Shown piece after piece: positions 25,801-38,500 of a stretch of 64,000 nt of DNA. Source of the DNA: Edolisoma coerulescens. Taxonomy: Eukaryota > Chordata > Aves > Passeriformes > Campephagidae. The translations under genes were made by a program, and so were the position numbers. The stretch's first letter is position 1. Each line of letters begins with the position of its first letter. A model generated the notes under the pieces. The model was not told where the DNA came from. It ran no database searches and worked only from the letters and a program-made list of their open reading frames with translations. Where the stretch lies: NCBI GenBank assembly GCA_013397115.1, contig VWZW01000500.1:981699-1045698 (forward strand). Reading direction: 5' to 3'.

Positions 25801-26596
25801 TGACAAATAATCCCAAGCTATTTGATGTCACTCCCTTTGTGAGCTGCCTGTGGATTCTGGAAGATAAGTTCGTAGTCGAGCTGATGGCAGCTGGACCTGC
25901 TGCTGTAGGAATGTCTGATTATCAAGAAGGTGACACAAACAGGTGCTGCAGTTTCACAACAGGGTGAATCATAAGATTCTCCTCTGTGAGATGTGTCTCA
26001 CTCAAAAGATGTGACATTGAGAGGTCAAGGATACAGCTCATCCCTACAAGCACAACGCAGGCTCTCTAGCTCAGCTGGAGACAGGTTTTACCTACAGGCG
26101 CCTCCTTGATTCTGAGGAGGTTACAAACATAAGTGTGCTTTTTGAAAATCACACGTGCACTGCTGTGTCAACTATTTGTAATTACTGAATCCTACTGTAA
26201 GAAAAATTAAACTGAGAAACAAAGTGCATGTAAAAATTCTATTTTTACCATGTATAAAGCTAATGGGTATTTACTGATGATTCTTTCATGGAATTCTGCA
26301 CTGTTTTTTTCATGAAGCAGTTAAACACATTGGCTTGACTTTGAAAAAGAACACTATAACCTTCTAATTAACTTTCTATTAATCTGTTACAGTAGAATAA
26401 AATTTGAATGTTATTGAAGACAGAAATTTCAAAAGTTAAAAGCTTCCAAGATTGATAGTTTTGTAAATTGGTTTTAAGTATTTTGAATTTATAACTATCA
26501 TTATGTTGCTAAAACATTGGCTCTGGAATGACTGACTTCCTTTTGCTGTAATTCAAAAGTATTATGATAGCTATAGTTTTATAGTGAGCATAAAAA

Positions 26597-26624
26597 TCAG
26601 TGAGGTAAGTTCAGTGAGGTAAGG
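26597..26624 (+). repeat. Direct repeat of a 14 bp unit with splice-donor-like sequence
   Basis: TCAGTGAGGTAAGT at 26597-26610 is followed at once by TCAGTGAGGTAAGG. Each copy contains GAGGTAAG, close to the ideal U1-binding donor. It lies deep in the intron, far from known exons. Confidence 0.75.
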
Positions 26625-26960
26625 TTGGTGTTGGAAGTTTTATTAACAAAAACTATAAGTATTAGCACATGAGTTACAGTTCCCATGTGTTTTCCAAAAT
26701 TTTCTGGAACTAAACTGAATATTAAATTCTGAACTTTGGACTAGCTGCCTTTAAACTGCGTAATTTTAGCGGTAAGAATAGGCAAAGATATAAATTAGAA
26801 TAAAATAGCTGGTAGGCAGTTGGCTGCATTGATAAGCTGCACCGACCAGAATTCCTTGTGGCATATGATGTTCCACAAGGACAACCTTGGTACTGCCTGA
26901 AGGAACCATTAACATCTTGTTTACAATCTCTGGTTCAGCTGAAACCTTTTCTGGTACAGT

Positions 26961-27000
26961 TTGACCAATTTTGACCAATTGACCAGTCAGTTTACCAATT
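26961..27000 (+). repeat. Four 10 bp units carrying CCAAT
   Basis: The units read TTGACCAATT, TTGACCAATT, GACCAGTCAG, TTTACCAATT. Three CCAAT motifs lie 10 and 20 bp apart, the same face of the helix. This is a micro-tandem repeat; a role in NF-Y binding is possible but not shown. Confidence 0.75.
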
Positions 27001-30000
27001 TGCTCTTTTAAAGAGCAGCATGATCTGCACTGGTGGATAAAAAGATTGTAAGCAAAATCAAGACTGGTTAGTAGAGCTGGTGGCTGCCGAAGCTGTTGGG
27101 GATAGAGGCTGGGAAGTTTATGAAAACTGTAGGTGTCATCTTCAAGGATTGAGTAAGTGATTTTGAGGTGTTACAGCACTGGGTGCTTCTCCTGCCCTGG
27201 TGTGGAAGGACTGAAAGAGCTCGTGGCAGGGATTCTGTCAGGGAAGTGGCACGAGTTTGTTTTCCTGATGTGAGCAGCCAACGCTGTCCTGCGTTTGCAA
27301 AACATCTCCTGTTGCTCACTGTCTGTTTCCGTGGACTACAAAGTACTCACCTGCTTTAAACACCTCTCCTTGCGTCGGTTCTTAAATAATGAAGTCGTGG
27401 AAATAAAACAGTGAACTAGATTATGCTTTAAAGAATATAAAGCCTATAAACTATCAGCTGAATTAAAATGTGACCTAGAGCAACCATAATACTCAGAGTA
27501 GTAGAGGGGTGAGAATGTTGTTTGAAATAATGCTTGAAAGTGTAATTTTCCTCTGTGAAGTGAAAAAGCTAGCTAACTTACTAGAGTTTCAATTTGGAAC
27601 AGAGTGTAAAGGATATTAATTGTACAAAATTCAGGTGTCTGCAGCTTCAAAATGTTCTGCCTTTTCTGCCTTGAATTTTACATACATCAGACGTTTTTGA
27701 TAGAAATGAATGTATGGCTTACCGGGTACAGCTGTTGCTTTGAAAAAGATAGTATTTATCACATCAGACTGAAAAATGAGGGGCAAATATGATGGGAGAA
27801 TAGTTTTCATTATATTTTCTTACTTTAGAATAGGGGGTTTTTTGGGCTTTTGTTTTGGTTTTAAGTGGCTCTGAAGTGGAGAGTACAGTTGGGACACACG
27901 ATATCCTTTCTATACTTGTAGTTCAGTTCTCATATTTGCAAAAGGGCCCGTGTGAGAATATGCTCTCTGTACTAATAATTCAGTATTTCTGAATGGAAAA
28001 TTGGAGTGACAGCTCTTTTCTTCTTGGTTTAAATTGGTTTTCCTAGTAACAGCTTAGAATTTCCCCACATATATGTGGATGCATAAATACAGGCACTACG
28101 ATCTTTAATAGAAATTTGGGGGGTTTTTTAACTGAGGTCTTTCCTCAAAAGATGGCTGCATAATACACACTGAGAGAGCAAATAATAGCCCAGAAAATGT
28201 CAACAGGCCTGTGGAGCCTGTAGTGGTCATGAGGAAGGGAGAGAATGATGGTACAGAAGGGGAGGAGCTGGACTCTTGGGCACAGTGGTAAATATTGGCT
28301 GCAGTGTGTGCTGGAACAAAGGTGGCCCAGGAGGGGAATTAACAATGGGTTACAGTTTTTTGTCATCCCCCAGCTGTGGTACTACAGCACACTTAGGACT
28401 TCAGTAGGACCTTCAGGTTTAGTATAAAAAAAAACCAGTCAAACATTTGCTTTAAATGTATCTATTTATGATGGTAAAGTAAATAATTCTTAACAGTGAA
28501 ACACAGTAGTGCTGCTTCATGTTTTACTTCCCCATGGAGCTCCACAGCAATAAACCACTTTCATAAACGATATATGTAATATGGCATCTAAGTTAAACAG
28601 TTAACAGTAAGGAGCTTCAAGGAATAGACGTCACTCCTGAAGCTGGTCATGAGTGGCAGGTGATGACATGAAGATTAATAAAGTTCGACTTTGAATTTGG
28701 CAATTTTTGCCACTTACATGAACTCTTTTTTTCCAAAAGTATAACCCAATTCTAAAGTTTTTACAGTATGTTGTATATATCCAGAGCAAGTGACAGAGTT
28801 TATTAAATAGTTGAAATAAGTAGCTGCTGAGGAAAAAGAAATTAGACAAAATTAAAAAGCAATTTACCTGGAGAGAGGTCTTTGAAATACTTTATGTGTT
28901 AGCTATCAGATCTGTTTCTGCTTTATTTTTCTGGAAAATTATGATGTTCTTCAGACTGCCAAATTTTACTTGTAAATATACTGCCAGAGCTTGGGAAAAA
29001 TAAGTGAAGGACTCTTAAAATTAGATAGTGTTGAGTGAAAAGCCGAAGAGAAGGGTTTTGTGTACCAGAAACCCTTGCTCTTTCAAATATAAAAAATATA
29101 TATCTGTTGATGTAAAATGACCCCTATTTGATTTCCTTTCAAATCATATTTAAAATGCCTTAGATGTAAAAGAAGTAGTAACAAAATGGCAGACATTCCT
29201 CACAGTGTACTGGCATGCTCCATCTAGAATACTTCATTGTTGTGTTATTTTTGGGAGATGTGATTTCACAGTACCATTTTCAGGGAAGAGACCATTTCTT
29301 ATATTGGCAAATTCACCCTGGCCAAAAATGAAGTAGTTTTGCTTCTGGTCATCCACAAGGTGAAGAACTGATTTAACAGCATTTTGGTTTTCTGCCATCT
29401 GGAGGTTCTTATTTGACTTATGAAATGATGTCATACGCTTAGTGCTGAGCAGATAGTGAAAGGTTGCCTGCAGTTCAGGCTGAGGTAGTTTTATTTCCTA
29501 TTACAAGGAATGTAAAAGTCTTGGTTCATCATTACTAGAGGCAGAAAGAGGACTTTAGGGAAGGAGAAAATGACTGACATAACTGATGTTCTCCTAAACC
29601 TCCACATTGCATTGCTGTGAATAGAAAATCAATCTGCACACTCCAGACCACACACAGTATGAGTTGTCTATTCCCTCTCCCAGGCTGGCACTGGCTCAGA
29701 GTTCTGCCTCCGCTTTCAGAAGGGCTCCTTGCTGTGAATCTTAGTTTGGGGATGATACACGTATTCCATCGAAATACTTCATTGTGTAGGTGGATTTTTG
29801 AATTAAAGTGCAGTGCTCTGTATCAGTCTCAAGATGAGGAGATGTAAGAAAATAGATATGTATTTGGCAGATGTTTTCTGCCACCTAAGGCTGTGGTGGA
29901 TGTGCTGTGCTCTTTCCTTCCCAGCTCTTGCTCTGCCCTTGTGTGAATTGGGGTTGATGGGATTGAGATTCTTTGGCTGTTTCTCAGTGCAATTGAAGCT

Positions 30001-31497
30001 GCACTTTGGTTATGCTTTAAAGACTTTATTTGAAGCTAAAGCAGGATTTGAGCCTGAGAAGCTGGAGTGGACATGGCTCTGCTCCTGTTTCCCACACAGG
30101 CTGTCACTCTGGGCATTCAGAGCCATTTGCTCATCCCCTCCACCCTCCTTGTGCTCTGAAATTTTATTGCCTGAACCCCCCCTACCCCCTAATCCAGAGT
30201 TGAATCTAGAGAGCCATGCTGACAGGGTGCGTGGGGAGAAATTTGTGAAGAAGAGTGAGAATTATGTTCTCAGCCCTTGGGGTGGGCACTGGATGGACAG
30301 AGAAGAAAAGAAAAGATTATTTACTCAGCCACTGCGTGGTTCAGCCAAGCAGGACAGAACTGCATCAGAGATGTGGAAGCTGCTGTGTTATCCCAGCCAC
30401 GGGGGAACGGTGTCAGTGCTTTGTTTGTCCAGGGATCTAATCACCTCCAACTCCCTTGACTTGAAGCTTTGGGCTTCTGCCTCGTGGCAGCTGGAAAATG
30501 AGCCTGGCAGTGCCTGGCGGGGGAGAGCCGCTTTTGGAGCGCCCGCTCCAAGGTCCTGAGGAGCTCCTCAGCCACAGCTGAAAGGCCCAACAGAGATTTC
30601 TGTGATTTGACTTCAAGGATTGCGTTCAGACGGGAAGCAAATAAGTGATTAAGTATAAAGAAGATGCAGTAATGAGTTTCAGATGAGGTCTTTTATGTTT
30701 ATTAAAAGAGGTCTGAAAGCTTGCTGCTACTGCTACTGTTATTTCTTGTTTTCTAATTTAAAAAGTCGTCTTTGAATCCCTTACTGCACACTGCTTACAA
30801 ACTGAGAGATCCTATTACTGTCATACTGTAAAAAAAGTTTTAAAAATAAAATAAATCCAGTGGAATATAAATCTTTTTTCCAGTATGTAGAAAGGCAATG
30901 AGCCATTTTAAAAGCAGGAAGAACATGCATTTTGAGATCCAATAGATCATCTAAATTGGTCCCAAACCAAGTTTTAAAGTGGCATTGAAACTACTTTTGC
31001 TTTGAGTAAATTTAGCATTACAAAACTCAGAATATGCATAAATATAGATTTTCTGATTGTTTTGTACTTTGATAGTATTCTGATTGGCTAGGGAAAAAAT
31101 TGCTGATTAGAGCAGACCCTTTCTGAGTGTTCCATCTGCAGAACTTAACAATGCTAAGCCTCTGTTCATGCCCTTTCAGTTTTCTTCCATCTAGCTTTTT
31201 ACTATAAATTAACCTTATGCATGTCTAGGTAATATAAACTTTAAACTCTTTTTCTCTATTTTCTAAAATTTGTGTGTTTGAAATTTGGATTAGTGAATCT
31301 AAAATTCTCACTTGCCTGACTGCCTGCAGCTCTCTTGGAGATGGAGAATTATTCTAAGTTGCCACATCACACATTTTCAATCCAAACCTTGTCTTCTCAA
31401 TGGTGAACCTTGCAGCCAAAACAAGGCTGTGAGCCCACTTAATGTGAACACCTCATGGTTCAGAGCTGCAGAAAAAGCCTCTGTTCAAGGAAACTTG

Positions 31498-31584
31498 TCT
31501 CTGTAACAATAAAATGGTTGCACTCCCTTTATCTTAGGTCTCTGTAACAATAAATGATTGCACTCCCTTTATCTTAATTCTCTG
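31498..31584 (+). repeat. Tandem duplication, about 40 bp unit, two copies plus a stub
   Basis: Copy one (31498-31538) and copy two (31539-31578) share TCTCTGTAACAATAAA and TTGCACTCCCTTTATCTTA. Copy two lacks one A and has a G-to-A change. A TCTCTG stub at 31579-31584 begins a third unit. Near-identity suggests a recent duplication. Confidence 0.9.
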
Positions 31585-31689
31585 CTTTCCATGATGTTTA
31601 TTAGCACTGACTGAATTTTGTGGGTGTAATGTTTCTTGTATTATTTTATTTACAAATAAGCTTTCAATAATACAGAGTTCACATTGACC

Positions 31690-31702
31690 AAAAAAAAAAA
31701 AA
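31690..31702 (+). repeat. A13 homopolymer
   Basis: Thirteen A residues in an intron. No LINE or pseudogene body was recognised directly upstream, so it is treated as a simple repeat. Confidence 0.8.
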
Positions 31703-32400
31703 GTCTCTCTTGGTTTTCAAAAACTTCAAACATGATGAAATCTGTTCTTTACTCCCAAATATTCCCCACCCCCCCCCAGTATTATATACTGAGTGTTGCT
31801 CAGCAATTCATTTGTAGCTGCTTTTCTGCACCAGAATACGTAAACAGTGGAAGTGCTCCTGAAGGCACCAATACCTATCAGGTGTGATTCTTGTAGTAAT
31901 GATGGTTAAACCCAAACATATTCTGTTTCTGTAATGAATTGAGATCTCTGCTATTTTATTACTGTTTGAATTACACTAAGAGAATAACAAACTTGCATGC
32001 TTGAATATTTCCACAGCAAAAAATGAGAAAATCAAGGGTACTTACACATTCTGGGCTGTTGGAATTCTTTTGGGTTTTGTTTTTTGTTTTTTTTCTAAAG
32101 AAAAAAGACCCCACCAGTTATGTATGCAGACCATTTTGCTTAGGAAAATCCTTGAATATCCCTTATTTTGTTTGACAGGGATTTGTGCTTACTACAGAGA
32201 AATAGACCCATTTGGTAAGAGACTTGTGAAATAAACACTGGAGAAAAGTGTAACAAGTAAAACAATGTCTTAGAGTTTCATTTGGAAAATTACATAGAAG
32301 AGAAATAAAGCATCTCTTAAGTGTGAATAAAAGAGTATTAGAAAAAAATACACTAATGATCTGTACTGAACCCTAAATATGTTTGATTTACTTACTGTAG

Positions 32401-32568
32401 GTTGATGCCTTGCGGTTACGATTGGAAGAGAAAGAAACCTTTCTGAATAAAAAAACAAAACAACTTCAAGACCTCACAGAAGAGAAAGGAACCCTTGCTG
32501 GAGAAATTCGAGATATGAAAGACATGTTGGAAGTAAAAGAAAGAAAAATTAATGTCCTTCAGAAAAAG
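32401..32568 (+). CDS. ERC2: ERC2 internal coding exon B (56 codons, coiled coil)
   Basis: This 168 bp exon starts VDALRLRLEEKETFLN and ends VKERKINVLQKK. The middle reads KQLQDLTEEKGTLAGEI and RDMKDMLEV. Those choices match ERC2 as I remember it; ERC1 has KQIQDMAEEKGTQAGEI and HDLKDMLDV. It continues the central coiled coil of the active-zone scaffold and again spans exactly eight heptads, with a/d residues V1, L4, L8, L15, L22, L25, L32, I36, M39, L43, I50 and L53. A polar, glycine-containing break falls at 26-35, the same place as in exon A. The acceptor CTTACTGTAG has a modest pyrimidine tract; the donor AAG|GTAAGA is strong. Both ends are phase 0. Unspliced reading would stop after 16 more codons at 32617. 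Confidence 0.97.
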
Positions 32569-35503
32569 GTAAGATCACTGATGAAAGGATACGTTGAACA
32601 ACTTTTGAGGCACATTTAAAGGAAATACTTCTGTTTCTTAAAGTGTATTACTTTCTTAATATATGAAAAAGATACAGGAAGTCTGTAATAGTATTCTCTA
32701 ATATGAAATGTGTTACTGTTATCTGTGGGTACATCTTTTTTTTGTATTATATCTTATATATATTATATCAGAAAAATATTAGATGCTGCAGTAGTCACAA
32801 AATTATTGGAGTTAAATGGAAGTACTAAAAATCCTGATAAAACTTCTTATCCCTCAACGTGAGGGATTCCAGTATCCTTATGAACACTGATTACTACTCT
32901 TTCTAAATAATGTAAATAAAATCTGTGGGCCTGCTAAAGGATCAGGATACTGCGTTTTTAGCCTGAAGGGCTTTCTTTTCTGGGGGTAAAGGAGGGGAGT
33001 GGAGAAGGAACCTAAATTAAGTCAGTTATCTGCTTTCCCTGTGGTCTAAAGACATAAGAAGGGAGGCTCCCTCCAAACAGCCAAATAGTCTTATTTCTAA
33101 TTTTCCACAAATTTAACTAACTGCATTTGCTCTCTTTGGGAAGTTGGATTCAATCATTACAGTTTCCACCTGGGGGAGTGGGGAGGGAATTTCCTGTAGA
33201 TGCAGCTCTGCAAGGGTTCTGCATACAGCAGTAGAGTGTTCATTTCCCTATCCTTTTTCTCATGCTCACAAAAAATATTTATGCTTCCAGGTGTGTACTG
33301 TTTGTGTCCTGTGTGTCACTGTTTGCCACACAGAGATGCACTTGTGAGCATACCAAGAAATGGGGCAAAAGTTCCTGGCATCACAGATATTTTACTGCCC
33401 TTCCCTCCTTTTACAGCCACTCAAAGAATGTCTACTCCTCCTTACTCTGTTATTATGTAGGTAGTTCATGTTACTGTGGTTTTCCTCCAGGATTCATACA
33501 GGGGTCACATGGTCTAGTTGTGCTTCTGTCTGCAATTGCTGAAGCACCGAATTTAAAAAGCCAAGTCCTTATTTTCCAGAAACTGAGAAGGCTGCTTTTT
33601 CAGGCCTGGGAAATAAGGCCTATCGAAACTGCAATATGAGTACACATCCACTTTAATCCTATTTCTGAATATTTGCCTTGTTAGCAATGCTGATGAACTA
33701 AAAGAAAGCAAACTTCAAGGCTTTTATCCTGTGCTGAATGCTAACTAGTTTTGGACATTTCTTGAGCATTCTGAAGAACAGAATGCATCTTTTCTTGTTG
33801 TTTGTATTCTTAAAAATCCTCCCAACCCCCTAAACAAACCAACAATTTACAATTTCTCTTGTACTTAGATCTTGAGGAAATGGGCCAGTAAGAGGAATGT
33901 GTAATCAGTGGTGAAAATTTTGTGATGAGTAACTATCACAGAGCTACCAGCACTGTCTGTCGTGGCTTTGTCCTCAGAAATGTGCAGCTTAACACCTGTC
34001 CTCTTTTTAATAACTCATGGCCATTTTATTGGGGTGTGCAGATGGTCTTGCCTCTTTTGCACCTACTTCTTAGTGGACATAATCGTTCTCAAACTGCACT
34101 CTCTGTCTTCACTAGATCATAGAGTAAAATATGTCATAGCCTCATGAGCTCTAGTATACAAAGAGATAAATCCTGCTAACAGCTGGGTGGAAAATCAGAG
34201 TTAGTATTGAACTGATTTTTTTTTAAAACTGGAAGTTGCACTTCCAGTAGCATTTTCTTTTTTGGAGGTTATGTCCCTTCACTAGGGGACTTGTGAAGTT
34301 CAGTTTTTCTGCTATGGGCTAAATACTGGGTTTACTTAGAGAAGAATGAATTTTGATGATTACTTTAAAAAAAAAAAGGAAAAATATTATGTTTGCAGCA
34401 TGTAAGTTATGTGTAGATTTGCTTCTCTGAAGCATTTTTAATAATCACATTCTTTTAATGAGTAGATGTTAGCATGCCCAAAATTACTAATGCCAGATTG
34501 TCATTATACCATTATTTTGTTTATAGGAGAAAAATGTTGTATTTGGAAAATACATTTTTAAAGTTACCCTTAGGTCACATTTTCAGATTTGGATCTTTAT
34601 TTTACTTGTGTTTCTGTTCCAATATTCAGTCACAGATCATTTGACTAAAGAGAAATTTGATTGAAATATTGTCCTGCTCTGCTCACCCCTTATTTAAGTA
34701 AATCTAGAGTATGGTGCTATAAATTATGCTTTCAGTGTTTACTTCTCATGTGTCTGGTGTACAATTCTGAAGTAGAAAATCCTGTATGTCACCAATGCAA
34801 ACCCAGGCTTTTACATTCATCTGGAAAAAAAAATACAACAATCTACTTGTCTGGTTAACCCAAGCGTTCAGCTTCATTTTGGCAGTGCTTATTAGATCAT
34901 GACTTTTCATGTTTAGTGTCCTTGAGCATTCCAGTGTCCTTGGCAGCAGATGAAATCCCATCTCTGGGTCACAATACTTGCGTGTAGAAGGGAACATATT
35001 CTTTGTCTATTTTTTTTCCCAAGAAGCTTTCCTGGCACAGGTGCCTTTCAGTTCTAGATAACTTTACCCTCCCCAGGTGAAGTGTCCCAGGACATTCATG
35101 CCTTGTGCAGTCCATGTGTTCTGCCAAAGGCAAAGGGGGCACAGCTCCTTTTGGAGCACATGCAGGTTGTTCATTTGGTTGTGTGTTACTGCAGAAGTAC
35201 TTTGGACTATGCATAGTGCTAATTCCTAGTGCTGTGGTATTGTTATAGCAGCGTTTTTGAACAGTCCCTTTTCAGGGCTTTTCGGAGAATGTAGTAGTGG
35301 ATGCTGTGCTTTAAGAAAAAGATTGTCCAATGCACCTGTTTTCTTTCCAGTTTTGAGAACATGCATCTCCAATTGCAAGCATAACTAAGAATAAATTTTG
35401 ATAGAAAAGTGTTTAATATATCCCAATTACAGTAACTTTATCCTTTATTTTAATCTAATTACCATTTTATCTTCTACTCCTGTCTAGATTGCATGACTTT
35501 TGC

Positions 35504-35542
35504 TTTTTTTTTTTTGCTTTTTTGATGAGTTTTTGCTCATCA
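35504..35542 (+). repeat. T12 run followed by a 7 bp-arm hairpin
   Basis: T12 at 35504-35515 is followed by TGATGAG (35523-35529), a six-base loop, and CTCATCA (35536-35542). Both arms are exact. This is probably a chance simple-sequence structure. Confidence 0.5.
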
Positions 35543-38500
35543 TCTGGCCTTTTGGCTGCTTCTTCCAGTATTGATTTCACTTTGGGATGGCAGCCAGACA
35601 TGTTGTCTGTGTTGAGGACTTAGAAACTTGTTCTCATTGTGCACATAGATGTGGAGAATTTAGGGAGTGGAAAGCAGGATGGACCATTTCCTATGACACT
35701 CAGGAGGTGGAACAATGACAAGGCCTCACAGTGGATTGTCCTGTGTTTACATAACCTCCCTCATCCAGGACTACTCTGGTTCTGGCTTACTCTCCTGAAC
35801 ACCCTTCTGAAAAGGCAGGAAGTGCTTCCAGTTCTTTTTTCCAGGTTCTATCTGGACATCAGATTCTTCTGACTGTAATATTGTAAAGCCTGCCTCCGTT
35901 TCCTGCTTTCTGCTCAGGACCAAATTTTATGCTCTTGTATTTTTGTTTACTTTTGATATGTGACTTGTGAATAACCAGTTGTATTCCTACCTTCAGTTGT
36001 TGATGCAAGATAGATGGCTACATCTCTCTCCACTCAGCCTGAAGTACTTCACTCAGCCTAAAACAATATTTGTTTTAATGGTTGTATTCAAGTAACTGAA
36101 GAATGAAGAATTTGTGTATAGTGCCTAAAAATATTTCTGTCAGTAATAACCTGAAAGCAAGTAGGAAGGAATATGTAACTTGGAAATATGCAATTTCTAA
36201 TTTGTATTCCTTCTCTTATATACATTATCTGCTGTATGGAAAAAAGAATACAAAGGAGACAAAACCAAACCCTGTAAAATACACTTTGGAAGCTGGAGCA
36301 GTTCCTTCTCTTTTCTGGATAGCTCTCACACTGGGAGGGCAGGACAGGTTCTGTTGAGGGCTCCCTACCAAAGGTGTGGAAGAAAAACCTAAACCAGCTG
36401 TGGTGAGGCCCGTGGGATGCCATAAGAACAAACACAGGGTAAGCAGTCACAGAAAAATTTATGGGCTAGATAAGGATCTGATGGCATTGTCCTTCCATGC
36501 AGAGATTTGGGTGTAATTTTTGACCAAATTGAAAGACTGCTGCACTATTCAGTATAATTTGCAGGCTTAAGGGAGGCCCAGCACTGGAGCAGCCTGTGTT
36601 TAGAGGATTTGGATCAAGGTAGATTGGCATGGAGTAATAATAAACTTATGTCAATGTCAGAGGTGCAATATTACTTAATATTTCTTTCTTTTAGAACCTT
36701 TGGCACCACTGTTCCATTTTAGTGCCAGTAAAGTTGGGTATGCTGTTTTAATAGCCTTGTTTAACCTGGCAAAGCTAGTCTTACACCTCATATCTGTCAG
36801 TTTAGCATGCAGAGGGGCAGACCTCAGAAATCTTTATGTATTTCTTACCAGAACGTCCCAGTTCTATGAATATGGCTGAGTTGTAGGCTGGAGGGCAAAA
36901 GTGCTGAACTGGACGATGTCCCTTTTTGCTCCCAAATTTCACCTTTTTTCAGTAGGTAGAAGTGGAGTCTTTTGTCCTCTAGGGATCTACAGATACTTAA
37001 AAACTCCAGTTACATACTCTGCAGTAGGAGTCTCAGTGTTGAAAACAGTAGCTGTTGAGACAAGAACAGCATACAGGATGTAGACCTGGATCGTATTAGG
37101 ACAACAGCTTGTGGAAATTCTTTTGTGGGGACTATCATAAAAGAACACCGGCTAAAGGGGGCTAATATAATATTCTACCTTGACGTGCTACATAACTTTT
37201 CATGTAAAATGTTACAGTTTCCATCTTTAATAGTTTAAGCTTTGTGATTGATGAAGTGCTACATGACTAAGGGCCTTAACCTACCAGCTAATTAGCATTT
37301 GGAGGAAATGTCATAAAGTCTTAGTTCTCATGTAATAATTGGAATCTGTACTTGAAGTGGCTGGACTATGCACTTTTGGTGATATTGTCCAGTTTGTGTT
37401 AAATTGTGTTGCACAATTAATTGGATGCATTGCTGTTGGCTGTCTTCTGAAAAGGAGGAAATGTACATGTGGTCAGGTTAGGAGTGATTGGTGTAAACAA
37501 AGGAGTCCTACTCTTGGGCTGAGAAATTTGCATCAGTATTATTGCTTGATGCAGGCAACAAGTGGAACGTGCAAGCACATTGCTGATAGAAGATGCCTTT
37601 GGATTCTTTTTTTTCGTGGTTTAATCAGCTGGGAGCATGTTTTTGTTTTCCCAGAAAGGAGTCAGGGCATGACAGAGGACATTTTTTATTAACTTTTTCA
37701 AATTCTATCAGAACACTGTAAATAGGCTGTTATATGAGCTGGGGTTTTGCAATCACAAATCAGAGATCTGTTCTATTTCTGGAGTCAGATGACAAATTCT
37801 AAACCAGTTGTTCTGCAAAACAGATCAATGTTCTGACTGTAGATTTCAAGTGTTAAAAAAAAAGAAAATTAGGGAGTCTTTCTGGTGTAGCATGAAAGTT
37901 TTGATGTTACAAAGATGCTATGGTGACTATAAACGGTTGTATTATTTAAGAATTCAATCTTCTAATAGTATATGTCCATTTTAAGAGTACAGTGTTCAGT
38001 GTACTGAGTATTAGGAAATCATACTTTGTTGGCTACTTATGCTTGTAGCTTTGCCAGATCATGGTATGCTTTTCAAAACAGTCTGAAAGTGAAATTGAAC
38101 TTAATACAGTCAATTGTTCATGCAGGGTGGTGGTGTTACTGATCCCAATACATTATCAGAAAAATGTGTCCTCCAGGATTCTGCACAATCAAATGCAACT
38201 TTGGGACTGAACACAAATCCCCCGTGAGCCTAACCAGAACAGCTGTTGGGATGCTCTCAACCTGTACACAGAGACACTGAGAACATTGTCATTAAGATCA
38301 GAGCCAGGGATCATTTTCACTTTTCTTTAGGTTAATTTCCCATTCTTTCTAACACATTACACTACTAAGATTTTACAATTTATAAAAGATCACTAGAAAT
38401 ATGTGACCTAATATACATTTACTTAGTGATGCCAACCTGAATGTTCCTCCAGCCTAAAACCATAGTTATGAGTCTAGGTAAATCCTTGCACATTGAAATT

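Larger units (their letters stand above)
4543..32400 (+). other. ERC2: ERC2 intron of 27.9 kb between exons A and B
   Basis: This long intron opens with GTATTG and closes with CTTACTGTAG. It holds four CR1 LINE fragments (listed separately), a 40 bp tandem duplication at 31498, short A/T runs and C-runs (C8 at about 13760, C9 at about 31771), and GC-richer patches near 9560-9880 and 29880-30560. No spliced gene, tRNA, rRNA or recognisable small RNA was found on either strand. The rest is AT-rich unique sequence in which I see nothing assignable. Confidence 0.85.

Noticed and set aside
26060..26110. GCTCTCTAGCTCAGCTGGAGA, resembling a tRNA D-arm
   Set aside because: No matching acceptor stem or T-loop; the rest does not fold as a tRNA.
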